Source: Cristatella mucedo (lineage: Eukaryota; Bryozoa; Phylactolaemata; Cristatellidae). Taken from it: a stretch of DNA of 64,000 nt. The notes below the pieces were generated by a model. It was not told where the DNA came from. It saw nothing but the letters and a program-made list of their open reading frames with translations, and did not search any database. Made by a program: the position numbers and the translations under genes. Numbering within the stretch: position 1 is the stretch's first letter; every line of letters starts with the position of its first letter. The DNA is taken from the NCBI GenBank assembly GCA_009760855.2, contig WPIO01000027.1:1120001-1184000 (forward strand). The letters run 5' to 3'. Below are positions 1-62,209 of this stretch, piece after piece.

Positions 1-193
1 TTCTCAGTCTTTCTCAGTCTTTCTCAGTCTTTCTCAGTCTTTCTCAGTCTTTCTCTCGGTCTCCCTCTCTCTTTCTCTCTCTGTATCTCTCTCGGTGTCT
101 CTCTCGGTGTCTCTCTCTTTGTCTCTCTCTGTCTCTCTCTGTCTCTCTCTGTCTCTCTCTGTCTCTCTCTGTCTCTCTCTGTCTCTCTCTGTC

Positions 194-282
<89 letters not shown>

Positions 283-333
283 CTCTCTCAGTATCTCTCT
301 GTCTGTCTGTCTCTCTCGGTCCCTTACTCTTTT

Positions 334-400
<67 letters not shown>
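1..400. repeat. CT-rich microsatellite with decamer ladders
   Basis: The first 55 bases are a tandem decamer (TTCTCAGTCT) in about five copies. Bases 121-200 repeat GTCTCTCTCT, and the rest is (CT)n with sparse G or A interruptions up to the ACGTACC at about 400. The long Ser/Leu-only open frame across it is an artefact of the repeat and is not a gene. The repeat runs off the left edge. Confidence 0.95.
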
Positions 401-402
<2 letters not shown>

Positions 403-1019
403 GTACCTCTAGAGCAGTCGACGCAGCGGTCGACGAGAGACCATAAATACTTTATTATTTGGAGTATTATTATTACCAAGGACGTCGTCCGCGCCTTTTG
501 GTGTGTAAGTAGCAGCTGTAGTCGGCCGTCGGAACTGCCCACGAGAGATTGCTAGCGGTGTCAAGAGCTAGGTAACTGCATCGCACGCAACAAGCTGGCT
601 CCTGATGCGACGTCTTTGCAGCTCCAATGGTGCGAGCATGCGGCTACAGCGCTGCCATGCAGTTACCTTAAAGCGCGCATGCCTCGTGAGAATGCTACTT
701 ACGAGGTGGATGTTAGAGTTAGAGCCAGAGTGAATGCGTAACGGCCAAGCACCATCAGCTAGAGGCTTGACAGCAGGCGGATGACTTCTCTTCTAAATTT
801 TCTGAGAAAAGCTTTTTAGCCCCTCAGAAAACTTCCCTTTATAAAACTACTATCGTTATTCTGTCGCATTACTTGTTGGCCAGCTCTTAATTGTCCTTTT
901 TTTCATAAATTCCACCGGCAGGATAGCCGTTTACGAATATCTGCAATCTTTCTTTAAATCGACAATAAAAGAACGCGGCGAAGGCGCTCCAGTCATTTTA
1001 GCCAAATCTAAAAAAAAAC
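401..1019. other. Unassigned unique sequence
   Basis: No convincing exon, repeat family or RNA gene was recognised here. The base composition is mixed, with a GC-rich patch at about 480-660. Confidence 0.4.
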
Positions 1020-1650
1020 GCAATCGCCCGACCCCTAGCGAAACCTTGAACCCGGTCGCCTAAGGGTCGACGAGCGTCCGGAGGCGAGCGGCTTGTAATA
1101 CTTTGCACTCAGTGGCTGCCCTGCTATCTGGGCTATCTGGGTGGGGACCTGGACCCGCTTGGACGTTCTGTCTCGCTGCGGCCACGCTTCAGAGCAGCCA
1201 GGAATGAAACGGTCGACACGCAGCAGCTTCTACTAACGGGTTGTACCGGCTTCCAGAAAGAACTAGGCGGCAGACATGGCGCTCGTAAGGGCACTCTAGT
1301 CTCAGCCGACACTCGACAACTATAGGCGACGCCCTGGACCTTGGTTTCGCGGCTAGCGACTTGTAGGTGCGGCGCCAGTGTACGCAGGTATGCCGGCGGT
1401 AGCTGAGTAGCGGCAGCAACGCAGAGAGCCCATACCTCGAGATAGCAAGTCCACATCGATTTCGCGGAGAAGTCAATGCGACAGCGACGGATAGGCTTCC
1501 AGAACCAGCCGTAAAGCAGCTCTCGTACGGCCCGAAGCCTAAAGCTAAAGTTTGGCTCAGCTGCTTGGCGCGATTCACGGAGGCCAACAGTCTGCCTATT
1601 GTATGGCTTCGGCTTTTATACTGCCGCGGCCGTAGATAATCGGACAACCG
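1020..1650. other. GC-rich, CpG-containing stretch of unknown function
   Basis: This stretch has far more CpG dinucleotides (many TCGA, GCG, CGG) than its AT-rich surroundings. A 152-codon frame is open on the - strand (1189-1647), but its translation, rich in Arg, Ser and Leu, matches no family I recognise. A second - frame overlaps it, as GC-rich DNA commonly gives. It could be a promoter-type CpG region, a first exon of a leftward gene, or repeat-derived. I would not call a protein here. Confidence 0.3.
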
Positions 1651-1741
1651 GTTCCTAAATAATTTAATTTAGGTGTCGCGAATAATGAATATCGGTCGTA
1701 ATCTGGCTGCTTTACATACACATATGGCTATAAACAATTAA

Positions 1742-1862
1742 TTTTGCACAGGGCCTAAGATAAAACATTCTCTATCCAGGCGTTTTATATATGCCACAGG
1801 GCTCGAGCCAGCGACCTTGGCCATTGAAGCGTGAGCACCTAACCATGGACCAAACCAGGTTG
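1742..1862 (-). mobile_element. SINE-A copy (tRNA-headed), diverged
   Basis: Read on the - strand this has the SINE-A order: a tRNA-like head with box B like GGCTCGAGCCC, then a tail resembling GCGCCTGAATAGAGATTAAG and GGGCGCTATACAAA. The + strand shows the diagnostic 'CACAGGGCTCGAGCC' followed by 'GACCTTGGCC' and 'ACCATGGACCA'. Confidence 0.7.
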
Positions 1863-1964
1863 ACCTAGCACATTCCCGTTTCGCATTCAAAGGCGAATTT
1901 CTATGATTTGTATCCGTAGGTCTTTCCTGTTTACCGGACTGTAGAGCTGATTCAATAACTTACA

Positions 1965-2550
1965 TCTTGTCGCAATTTATTAACCGGAAGTTCTCAACGC
2001 CTTTGGCTTCCCACCGAAATCTAGCCGGAATGCATCGGCTCCAAGTCAAGCAGCGAGTACCGACTGTTAGGTTGTTTCGCCCACTTCTTGGCTCCTTCCT
2101 TCTCTGGCTCTGGCTACCTATTAAAACTGCTCCACCAGGCTATGCATCGTACCACCCGCTTTTCTGATTCAAATCATTTAGCTATACCTCGCGTGAGCCT
2201 CAAATCCTTTGGAGACCATGTCTATAGTTCGTATGCTCCCAAAGCCTAGAACTCATTCCCGACTGACGTCGCGACATCCCCCCAGCTTGACAACATTTAA
2301 AAAGAAATTAAAACGCACCTGTTGTTGACAGCATTTGCTGGGTTTTCATAATTTGTCTTTTGTGCGCCAATGCGTGCCGACACTACTCATGCTGCCACTA
2401 AACACATTTACATGTTGATACTGCTCATGCCGTCCTCACCGTGTTACTCTTGATTTATTTAACGTTGTGCATTTTTACCAGTAACTGTTTGGTCTGGCTT
2501 CCTTTACAGCACATGTAAAAGTGCTTGTAAAAAGTGCAAGAAAGACATCA
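1965..2550 (+). mobile_element. LINE-A (CR1/L2-like) 3' fragment, decayed
   Basis: This is the end of a reverse-transcriptase ORF followed by the LINE-A 3' UTR. It matches other copies at phrases such as TCAAATCCTTTGGAGACC, ATTAAAACGCACCTG and TTCCTTTACAGCA. The reading frame is broken by stops. The final stem-forming tail is partly rearranged (a duplicated AAAGTGC) and there is no long ATT run. Confidence 0.75.
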
Positions 2551-2995
2551 AGTACTACAGATGGTGCCATACAAATACATTGCTACTATTATAAAGAGAA
2601 CGACTTGGTGCTGCAAAGCTGGATGATAACGTACGACATGAATACACGCCTCCGCAGCTTCCTTTTGGGGCTGATGGTCCCCGTCAGGTAACAAACCGTG
2701 AAGGTCAAACAAACCGTGAAGGTCAAAGGAGCTCCGCCCTGCAGGCACCGCTGGCAGAGCTCCTCGATACAATCCTCCTTACATTAAGCTTTTTTTTTAA
2801 AAAGCAACGGCAGCCCTTTGCTGGAAGCAGGCGCTTGTTCTGCCCGCCGAAGAAGCGTCAAGTAGGTGGCGTCTTTAGCCCGCGAAAAATGCTGGTGCCT
2901 CATTTATGGTAATTACGAATGTCGGCACCGAAAGAGCGAAGCCCGGAAGCCTCTTTAATCATCGCGGTCTAAATAAGGGAGTGTAAAAAATGCAA

Positions 2996-3161
2996 GCTGA
3001 TTCAACGGCTTCGTTTTGTATAGCGACAGAAGAGCCTTTACGGCTATCACCGCAGCTTGTAGCGGCAATAATAGATCGCTCACAACAGGATTTGAACCCG
3101 CGACTTCGGGACGGAGGTCGTGAAAAGCAACCGCCTTACCTAGTGCGCCATCGCGGCACGT
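2996..3161 (-). mobile_element. SINE-B copy (tRNA-headed)
   Basis: On the - strand a tRNA-like head contains a box B-like GGGTTCAAATCC. It is followed by the SINE-B body that reads GCCGTAAAGGCTCTTCTGTC and ends in CTATACAAAACGAAG and a TGAATCAGCT-type end. The same arrangement is seen at 17648, 45084 and 54205. Confidence 0.8.
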
Positions 3162-3225
3162 AGAGTCCGTTTGTGAGAGCCTGAAGCTGCGCTCCAGTCG
3201 CTACCCGCCCATCCCCCATTTGCTC

Positions 3226-3325
3226 TTGCTTCCTTTACAGTAAATGTGAAGTGCCTAGAAAGAGATCAGGTTCTCCGAAGGCGCTAGACAAGTGTATTAT
3301 TATTATTATTATCATTATCATTGTT
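3226..3325 (+). mobile_element. LINE-A 3' tail only
   Basis: A severely 5'-truncated LINE-A copy: TTCCTTTACAGTAAATGTG, AAGTGCCTAGAAAGAGAT and GGCGCTAGACAAGTGTATT, then an (ATT)n tail. Such short copies are typical of target-primed reverse transcription that stopped early. Confidence 0.8.
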
Positions 3326-4160
3326 TTTACTAGTATTGTTATCCGACGGCATTAGTATCCTAATCCTGGAGAAACAGCTTTAAGCTACTAACCGAAGGTG
3401 CGCTGCCCCGAAAGCCACCCGACGAAAAAGAAACGCGAACCTCAATTCGAAGATGCTGGCCCTGCTCACCGAAGGTGCTCCGGTCCGTCTTACTTCTTTG
3501 GACCAGTCTAATAATCCCTATTACCTCTTCGGCAGCGCTAAATAAATGACTAACCCCTTGAAAAACAGTCGCAGTCTCTCCCGAAACTGACCCTGTACGC
3601 GCATGGGGAGTGTTCGGTGTACCGGCGGTCATTTTAACCCCATCTTGAAAAAAGCACAGATGCCTCTCGAGAAAAGCCAAGAATCTTCGAGACGAAGAAG
3701 CTCGGCTTGAGAAGCCCTTGTGATCTGTTCCCTAATCCTGGAAGACGTGTATTTTCCCTGAGCGGACCATAGGGGCTCCAATGGGATGGCTAAGATGAGT
3801 ATGTTTTGGCAAAGGGCTGTAAAATTAGTTGAGACACCCCACGCCGGCCCCTTCATCCCGACACCCACGACGAGACTTTAGCCACCCCTCAAGACCCTCT
3901 CGCTATGCCCTGGGTAGGCAACCGCACAAAGCACTTAGTGTCTGTCTCGGCTGTCCTGACCAGCTTGCGGTTATTCGGTGACCCACATGTCGATTGCCTT
4001 CGTTTGCAGGTGCCGGCCACTCGTGTGCCATCTTCAGCTAATGTACTTTGCAGAAGAATCGTCTCAAGCCTTCGCCTTTGCAGCAAGATCGCATGTCTGC
4101 CAAGGCTCCCGCACATCTCGTTTCATTTGCAGCCCTTCCATCCTGGAACCGCTGAGTTCG
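3326..4160. other. Unassigned sequence
   Basis: Several overlapping short open frames occur on both strands, but none has splice signals or a recognisable domain. Nothing here can be annotated with support. Confidence 0.35.
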
Positions 4161-4164
4161 GGCT

Positions 4165-4395
4165 CCAGAGAAATTCGTAAAGCTGTCGCTGATACCGTGC
4201 ATGCTGTCATAAACCAAACTTGCATGCTGACCCTGTGCATGTCATCACAAACCACGCTATTTCTATTGTTTACTGAGCATGCTGCCACCAACCATTCGAT
4301 CGTGCTTCCTTTACAGCAAAGGTAAAGTGCCTAGAAAGAGATTTTGAGTTCTCTGAGAGGCTATATCAAATGCATTATTATTATGATTACTTGTC
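4165..4395 (+). mobile_element. LINE-A 3' UTR fragment with ATT tail
   Basis: It contains the LINE-A 3' UTR phrases (CCGTGCATGCTGTCA, TGACCCTGTGCATGTC, AACCATTCGATCGTGC, AAGTGCCTAGAAAGAGAT) and ends in ATTATTATTATG. No coding part remains. Confidence 0.8.
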
Positions 4396-4407
4396 TTGCC
4401 TGCGGCA

Positions 4408-4452
4408 TGTATGTATGTATGTATGTATGTATGCATGTATGTATGTATGTAT
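4408..4452. repeat. (ATGT)n microsatellite
   Basis: About eleven units of GTAT with one GCAT variant. It directly abuts the 3' end of the - strand LINE-B fragment, so it is probably that element's simple-sequence tail. Confidence 0.9.
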
Positions 4453-4680
4453 CTCCTTCTGTAACTCCACAATGTCATACAGACTACGTAGGTGTTACGC
4501 AGGAGAGTTTTGTATAGCGCACACACAGCCTAAGTGGCTTTCGGTACGCATTTGGTAGCCAACAGACTTCGTCTCACGCAACAAAGAGAAAGTGGGAAGC
4601 ATAGCAGAGTCAGGAGAGCAGTTGAGGTAGTGAGTAGCATGGAAGTAGCAGCTCAGGACCTCTGGCTTACTTCGTGAAAT
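4453..4680 (-). mobile_element. LINE-B 3' end fragment
   Basis: This is nearly the same as 36565-36790 and 34725-34950. On the - strand it carries the LINE-B C-terminal coding end (residues like [18 protein letters not shown] and [20 protein letters not shown]) and the 3' UTR with TGTAACACCTACG-type sequence. It is 5'-truncated. Confidence 0.85.
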
Positions 4681-4689
4681 TAGTGAATG

Positions 4690-5480
4690 CTCCCTGTGTA
4701 GCTCTCTAGTAACATTCGAAGTCACCCGGTGACAGGGTTTCGACAGTGGCCAGGGCTACTGGGAGCATTCACGATACCGGGTCTCTTGCAGCGATCGCTA
4801 GCATAGAAAGAACAGTTGATTGGTTACATAAGTCTTGTCCGAAATGTAGAGCCCGTACAGATGCCCTAGCCTGCAGCTATTTGTGCTTGATCAAACTAGG
4901 CCGGCTAATTTCAAGCAACGAGCTAGTAAAGACAAGATTGAATAGAAAATGAGAAATATGTTTACAATCGTCGACTAAGGAGGTATGCGTTCTCATCTGC
5001 TGGGCCGGTTATGCACGACGGGAGCTCACTTTCAGGAGCAGTTCTAGCAACATGGCTGGATCGCCTGCAGGTTAATAGACGAAGTAAGGATTTGGCCGTT
5101 GCACAATGCTGAGCTGGTGCTTTGCCCGAGTCACTTATATGACTGGTGGTAAGCAGAGGCATTCTTCTTCAATGACTCTTTTAGTAGGGCTCACATCGCT
5201 TTTCGGTGTGAGAGGAGCATAATAAAAATTGTGTGCTAGCAGATAACTTTTCCTTGAGTGTGACGCTTTGTAAATAACAGTGTTTGCACTTCTTCCTACA
5301 ACAGTAATCATGTAGAGATAATTCACCCAAAGGCTTCATGCAGCAGCCTCAAGAAACGTTAGACGCAGAAAAGACTACTGATTGCACGTGCTACGCACGA
5401 GTATACATGCAGTGCATTTAGTGCTGTGCAAGAGATAACTTGGGAGCGTATGGAGGGAGTCATATCGTCGATGTCTTTTC
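4690..5480. other. Unassigned sequence
   Basis: I see no exon, RNA gene or named repeat in this stretch. Confidence 0.35.
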
Positions 5481-5487
5481 CTACAGA

Positions 5488-5575
5488 TATAGTAATAATG
5501 CACTTGATAAAGCGCCTTCAGAGAACTCAATCTATTTCTAGGCGCTTTACATTTGCTGCAAAGAGAATGAAGGAA
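5488..5575 (-). mobile_element. LINE-A 3' tail only
   Basis: Reverse complement of the LINE-A tail: AATGCACTTGATAAAGCGCC, CTCAATCTATTTCTAGGCGC, TTTACATTTGCTGCAAAG. It is a short, 5'-truncated copy. Confidence 0.8.
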
Positions 5576-5699
5576 TGCAGCTGGCTGGTCTTTGCTGGCA
5601 GTAAAAACCAAGCCTCCTCCAGAGGTAGAGGTGATGATAGCTGTTCCATTCCTCGGCTTAAAGACCGTTGGAGACAGTAGCTTTAGCTCTGCAAGCAGA

Positions 5700-6630
5700 T
5701 ATCCCTTCGACCACTATTGCTTGGGCTGTTGAGTGCACTATTTGCAGCAATTTGTGCGAGCTGAACTTCTATTCAAGTTATTGTATCTTGGTCGGTCGAT
5801 GGCTTATGGATAAACGAGGTTCACTATAGGGATCGCCGCCAGACGAAAGAGGAAAGAATTAGGTGAGAAAGGTGAGGGCTGGTAGAGGAATGACCTACTC
5901 TCAGCCTCGTCTTCGCTCTAAGGAGAGAGATGCCAAATGTCTAATGTCGTACGGGTCAAGGAATTTGGCACGACAGTGTCAGCCAGACCAAAAAAGGCGG
6001 CGCCTGCATGATCGATACTAGATTGATCATTTCTGATGGCTCTCAGTATTTTCTTGATGCCTCGGCGCTCTAAAATAAGGTGATCGTCGTTAAAAAAAAC
6101 AACATTTACGAGTCATTAGGTAAGACCATTTTTATCGGGTGGGGGATCGGTAGCTCTAGAAAAATCTCCGACAAATGCAAATTCAAACAAATTCTGATTG
6201 ATGGATTCTGACAAAGGAGCTTGTCGATTGGAATCAAATCATGTCAAAGTTGCTTGGTGCATTCTCCAAATCAACAATAAACTTTTTTAGTCGTCAACTA
6301 AAAGAGCATTTCTGTAGAAAAACCATTCATATAATCGAAGGCGTACTATAAAGAAACCGCATCGTCTGACGAATTCCAACCCGAAGCTGCATAGAGCAAG
6401 CACTTAGTTGCTCTCGTGGATGTTCGCATAGATTTACATTGCTGCAGGAAGCATCTGCATGTCTTCAGCTAAAGCTCTGTTTTGTCAACCCACCAGACAA
6501 GTGTCTGTTTTGCTACATTTCTCTCTAGATAATACCAATTTTAGTAGTGTGGGTTGTTCTAAGGCGTGTCAAGCCATTTAAAATGCAAGGGCCAACTTTC
6601 AGAGAATCTATAATGCATAAGCTTGTCGTT
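5700..6630. other. Unassigned sequence
   Basis: No coding exon, RNA gene or recognisable repeat was found in this AT-leaning stretch. Confidence 0.35.
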
Positions 6631-6639
6631 ATTTCAATA

Positions 6640-6795
6640 TAACTCATTTGTATAGCGCCCTAAGACAACCTAGTCTCTATGCAGGTGCTTCATATATGCC
6701 CAAGGGGCTCGAGCCCACGACCTCGGTAATCAAATACATTCACCTTGACCTTGGATCCAGACGAGCACCTTAACCACTGGGCCAGACCAGAGCGG
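6640..6795 (-). mobile_element. SINE-A copy
   Basis: On the + strand the order is tail then head: TTTGTATAGCGCCCTAAGA, CAGGTGCTTCATATATGCC, GGGCTCGAGCCCACGACC, ACCTTAACCACTGGGCCAGA. The box B-like palindrome GGGCTCGAGCCC and the box A-like TCTGGCCCAGTGGTTAAGG are both present. Confidence 0.85.
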
Positions 6796-7338
6796 CAGTC
6801 GTTTATGAGCTGCCTGGCTCAGAAGTGAACAAGCTTAGTTAACACTGGAGTTATCTCGTAATTTCAATAAAAAAATATCTCTCTCTCTCTCTCTCTCATT
6901 AAGTCAGCTAGGATGAGAAATACTTTCAGTCTTGTTGACACGCGCATAAATTGCAATGGAAAGTGATTGCATAGAAATCCTTGCTATTTATAAATTCCGC
7001 TATTCTTACATTAACCACAATGGAATGTTGTCGGCTAGCACCGGATCAATGCACCATGCGGGCGCGTCCATATTTTTTTGGTTCGCGTATAGAAGAAGCT
7101 ATTAGAGCGAGTCGACCTGGAAAGGAGTGGAATAATCGAAGCAAACGGAAGCCGGTTCAACAAGCACTACTTACTGCTTCTAGGTGCACAGTATCAAGAT
7201 ATAGCTAGAGAATAGGCGTTGTTGTGTAATGAAGTGCTAAAGATTGCTTTTTGGTACCGCCTCTTTTAGTTAAAAACTTGAAATTACGGTAGCTTGTTCG
7301 CTGGGTATTTCTTTTCGAAGAAAGTGCTCGCTCTTAAA

Positions 7339-7445
7339 AAATGACCGAGGTCGTGAGTTCGAATCCTGCAGAGAGCAATCCTATATTACCGACTACGAGT
7401 GGTGGCGATAGCCGTTAAGGCTCTTCTGCGGCTATTATATATGTT
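7339..7445 (+). mobile_element. SINE-B 3' part
   Basis: Contains box B (GAGTTCGAATCCTGC) and the SINE-B body (GTGGTGGCGATAGCCGTTAA, GGCTCTTCTGCGGCTAT). The box A half is missing or too diverged. Confidence 0.75.
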
Positions 7446-7449
7446 AGTA

Positions 7450-8565
7450 TTTTAGGTTTCACTTCTATGCAGATGACACTCAGTTCTCAGTTGTACGTTT
7501 GCTTTGATCCCTCCCAGCAGTCCAGCACGCCGAATTCTCTCTCCTTCGCTGCATGTATTAATGACATTCGCACATGGAAGGCAGCAAACCTTTTTAAAAT
7601 GAATGGTGATAAAACCAACTTACTATCTATGGGAAAACCAAGTGTGATTCGAAAATTGGAAAGGTTAACACTCAGAATCGGCTAAGGCAGCATATCTCAT
7701 GTTGAACCTACACGAAATCTTGTGTCCTGTTCCATATTGACCTTTCAGTAGACGACCCCATCAGCTCCACAGTCAAGTCTGAATACTTTTAGCTGCATAA
7801 CACTGCTAAAATTCGGGTTTTTTCAGACAGGGATACCAAATCTAAATTAGTCCTTGCATTTGCGGCATCCCATCTCGACTTCTGTAACCCACTGCTTGCT
7901 GGGTCTACCGGCCTGTGCGATCACGAACTTGCAGCTGGCGTAAAACTCTGCAGCTAGGCTTGCCTGCCATTAGCGTCGTAGGTGCCATGTCAGCCACTTT
8001 CCGCCGACCTACACAGGCTCCCAGTTAAACAACGCATCGAATTCAAGGTTCTGTCACTCACTTTTAGGCCCCTTCATTCTTTAGCCCACAGCCTACCTAT
8101 CAGATCTACTCCCCCACCAGGTTAAGCGTTATACCACCCATTTTTCGGAATCTAATTGTTTACCTATACTACGTAGGTACCTCAAATCCTTTGGAGACCA
8201 CGCCATTAGTTCGTATGCTCCAAAAGCCGTGAACTCACTTCCTACTGGCGTCACGACAGCCCCTGACTTACCGTGTTTAAAAGAAACTAAAAATGCACCA
8301 TGCCTAACACAGCATTTAGTGGGTCCATGGGATTCGTCCTTTATGTGCTTATGTGAGCTGACACTGTGCATTCTGCCACTAACCATACTTGAATGCTGAC
8401 CCTGTGCATCTCACCGCTAACCATATAATGCTTGTTGTTATTGACCATGCTACCGCCAACCATTCGACCGCGCTTCCTTTGAAGCAGTTTTAAAGTACCT
8501 AGAAAGAGACTGAGTTCTCTGAGGGCGCTATATCATATGTATTATTATTATTAGTAGTAGTAGTA
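7450..8565 (+). mobile_element. LINE-A copy with decayed RT, about 1.1 kb
   Basis: It starts inside the reverse-transcriptase domain at the catalytic-box region (a degraded FYADDTQ, now frameshifted). It continues through a DIRTWKAANLFKMNGDKTN segment, then LLGLPACAI-, AYLSDLLP- and SYAPKA-like segments, and ends with the 3' UTR, AAGTACCTAGAAAGAGACTG and an (ATT)n(AGT)n tail. Stops and frameshifts make it non-functional. It ends about 190 bp before the TUBGCP6 start codon, so it lies in or next to that gene's promoter or 5' UTR. Confidence 0.85.
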
Positions 8566-8753
8566 AGTCCGACGTAAGACCAGCGATACTTTAACTACAG
8601 CGACTCCAATAACCAACGTTGTTGCTGTGGCGGCAGCTTCGGACGTAAGCTCCGTCCTGGTTACACAGATGCCTGACGGTGGTGCCGCTCGCCGGCTACA
8701 GTGGACCAGCCTCCGGCTCTAAGAGCTGCATAGAGGATCTTCCGCAGCTTGCA

Positions 8754-59865
<51,112 letters not shown>

Positions 59866-60257
59866 CATCAACCTCACGATCATCGATCGTAACAGTATCA
59901 GAAACTTGGATGCCTTTGCAGCCGATGCGAATCTTTCAGCTAAATTACCTTGTACACGAGGCTTACACTTAGCTGTATTGAGCAATGAAATACTGGGTGC
60001 TCAATCTGAGAAAAGATACATGAGAGCACTGGGCAAAGTAGTTTGCAACATCTCGAAATGCCTTCTTACACAGTATATGAGTTGTCATTTTTAACACACC
60101 TGCCAAGTTTGGTGATGCAAAGTGGCACTACCAAAAACGCAAAGAGCACTGCAACACATTGTACTGGCACCAGCAGACAAGTTAAACGAGGGCAGCTGCA
60201 GCTCAATTGTTCGAAGGATTATTAACTCAAGTCCCGGTCAACATCTCTGCCTTGACT

Positions 60258-60529
60258 TCATCGCATTGCATTGAGGAGATTTTTCACATGCTTAGTACGA
60301 TCGATGTCCAATGTATCTGAGTTGAATGGCAAAAACGTCACTAAGCCTTTGCTTACAATGAGAGCCGAGTCCTGCTTTTCTATGTGCCACAGCTGCTTTC
60401 GCACATATTCCACCATGAGCTCCAAGCTCTGCGGCTCGCTTGCCTTCATGTCAAACATGTTACGCCAGAGTGCAGCTGCTAGGACTCGGTCGTCTGACAA
60501 TAGGCCTTCGTCGTAGGCAAAGAGTGCAC
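60258..60529 (-). CDS. UQCC1: UQCC1 last exon (complex III assembly factor, CBP3 family)
   Basis: UQCC1 is a mitochondrial chaperone for cytochrome b synthesis and assembly of respiratory complex III. The - strand exon starts after an acceptor TCATCGTTGCAG in phase 1 and encodes ALFAYDEGLLSDDRVLAAAL, WRNMFDMKASEPQSLELMVE and YVRKQLWHIEKQ, closely matching the human AILGYDEGILSDDHGLAAAL, WRTFFN and LELLVEYVRKQIQYL. The stop codon is at 60258-60260. The gene points towards TUBGCP6, leaving 392 bp between the two stops for both 3' UTRs. Earlier exons should lie to the right, and I could not identify one before the window ends. Confidence 0.93.
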
Positions 60530-61109
60530 CTGCAACGATGAATACCGCAAAGTAGCTGACTGCTGACCAAACAAGGCAGTGCATTTGACAACAGGCAGTG
60601 TTTACATAGGCTCCTGGGGAAAGCAGAAGCAGCAGGTTTTGAATAAATGTCGCTTGGCTGATCTTTCCTTTCTACCGTTGATTTGTCGTTTCGACTGTAA
60701 CCATTTGCAAATAACCTCTGGCCTGGGGTCGCGCGTATGCAAATTGCATGTTTGAAAGCTTGTACGTTGTTTAGGAAGTACCCAGCTCAGCCGTAGTGGT
60801 ACTGTTTTCGAAAGAAGCATGCTTAGCATTCCACGAATCCCTCAGAATTCCAATTCAGTGGTATTATAATTCTGCATTTGGGTGGCAACTTTTTGGTCCG
60901 GAATTCGTAAGCTACTGCCATATTTGACGGTTACTCTCGATTCTCAAGGAGAGTCAAGTTTTCGTGCCAGCACAGTCAAAAGTCAGCAAGGTAGATTGTG
61001 AAGGAAATTGCTCACGCGAGTGAACACTGAACATTACATGCCTGAAGGCCACTGTGGCATTTATACACAGCAGCAAGCTCTGCAATTAAAACTCCGTGCT
61101 TATAAAATA

Positions 61110-61300
61110 ATAATAATAATACATTTGTATAGCCTCCTCAGAGAACCGAATCTCTTAATAGGCACTTTAGATATCCAATAAAGAAAGCATGACCAAATGA
61201 TTACCGGTAACATTCGCAATGACATCAAATATAACAATGTTAGATAGGACATGCACGGGGTCAACATGTAGATATGGTTAGTCAGTAAATGTAAATGCCT
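61110..61300 (-). mobile_element. LINE-A 3' UTR fragment
   Basis: AAT-repeat end, then on the + strand ATTTGTATAGCCTCCTCAGA, AACCGAATCTCTTAATAGGC and GGACATGCACGGGGTCAACA. Probably lies in an intron of UQCC1. Confidence 0.78.
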
Positions 61301-61429
61301 GACGTACCAGAAACTTAAGTAGGCAGCCCAGTCCTTAGGAATTCAACATAATACACAACAGATGGAGCCAGTCTGTACCAAGCAATGCTACCGTTTTCTT
61401 ACCTTTACAGAACTTTTCAAAAATTTAAG

Positions 61430-62205
61430 CTACTACGAACATCTGGCCTACCGGCATGTGCAATCAGGCGATTACAGCTGGTGCAAAACTCCGCAGCTAG
61501 GCTTGTCTGTCGTGAACATCGCAGTTGCCACATCACACCACTTCTCGCCGACCTGCACTGGCTACCAGTCAAGCAACGGATCGACTTCAAAGTTTTGTCG
61601 CTCACTTTTAGGTCACTTCATTCTTTGGCTCCAGCCTATCTCTCAGATATACTCCCCCCACCAGGCCAAGCATCGTACCACCCGCTTTTCGTAATCCAAC
61701 AGTTAGTAATAATAATAATAATAATAATGCACTTGATCAAGTGCCCTCAGAGAGCTCAAATCTCTTTCTAGGCGCTTTACATTTGCTGCAAAGGGAAGTT
61801 TACCAATACCTCGTATAAACCTCAAATCTTTTGGAGACCGTGCATTTAGTTCGTATGCTCCCAAAGCCTGGAACTCCCTCCCGACCTGCGTCAGAACATC
61901 CCCTGACTTGACCACGTTTAAAAAGAACTTAAAACACCTATTTAGGACAGCATTTAGTGGGTCCCTGTGATTCGTCATTGATGTGCTTATGCGTGCTGAC
62001 ACTGTGCATGCTGCCACTAACCACATTTGCATGTTGACCCTGTGCATGTCACCCCTAACCATGTTATTCATTTTGTTTGTTTATCAAGCATGATATTACT
62101 CACCATTCAATTGCATTTCCCTTTGCAGCAAATGTAAAGCGCCTAGAAAGAGATTGAGTTCTTTGAGGGCGCTTTATCAAGTGCATTATTATTATTATTA
62201 ACTCA
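61430..62205 (+). mobile_element. LINE-A copy with a second, inverted LINE-A tail nested in it
   Basis: The RT C-terminal part (LLADLHWLPVKQRIDFKVLS, LAPAYLSDILPP) runs to 61702. It resumes at about 61799 with the continuation TTTACCAATACCTCGTATAA, SYAPKAWNSLP-type coding, the 3' UTR and an (ATT)n tail ending near 62203. A - strand LINE-A tail sits between. Confidence 0.9.
61706..61798 (-). mobile_element. LINE-A 3' tail inserted inside LINE-A
   Basis: (TAA)n, then AATGCACTTGATCAAGTGCC, CTCTTTCTAGGCGCTTTACA and TTTGCTGCAAAGGGAA. The interrupted host sequence rejoins as CAACAGTT/TACC, with AGTT present at both edges, a possible short target-site duplication. Confidence 0.88.
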
Positions 62206-62209
62206 TTCA

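Noticed and set aside
95-412. Ser/Leu-only reading frame at the left edge
   Set aside because: It is the translation of the CT microsatellite and has no non-repeat coding content.
1189-1647. 152-codon - strand ORF as a gene
   Set aside because: No recognisable domain, an overlapping open frame on the same strand, and GC-rich composition. It is kept only as an unexplained GC-rich region.
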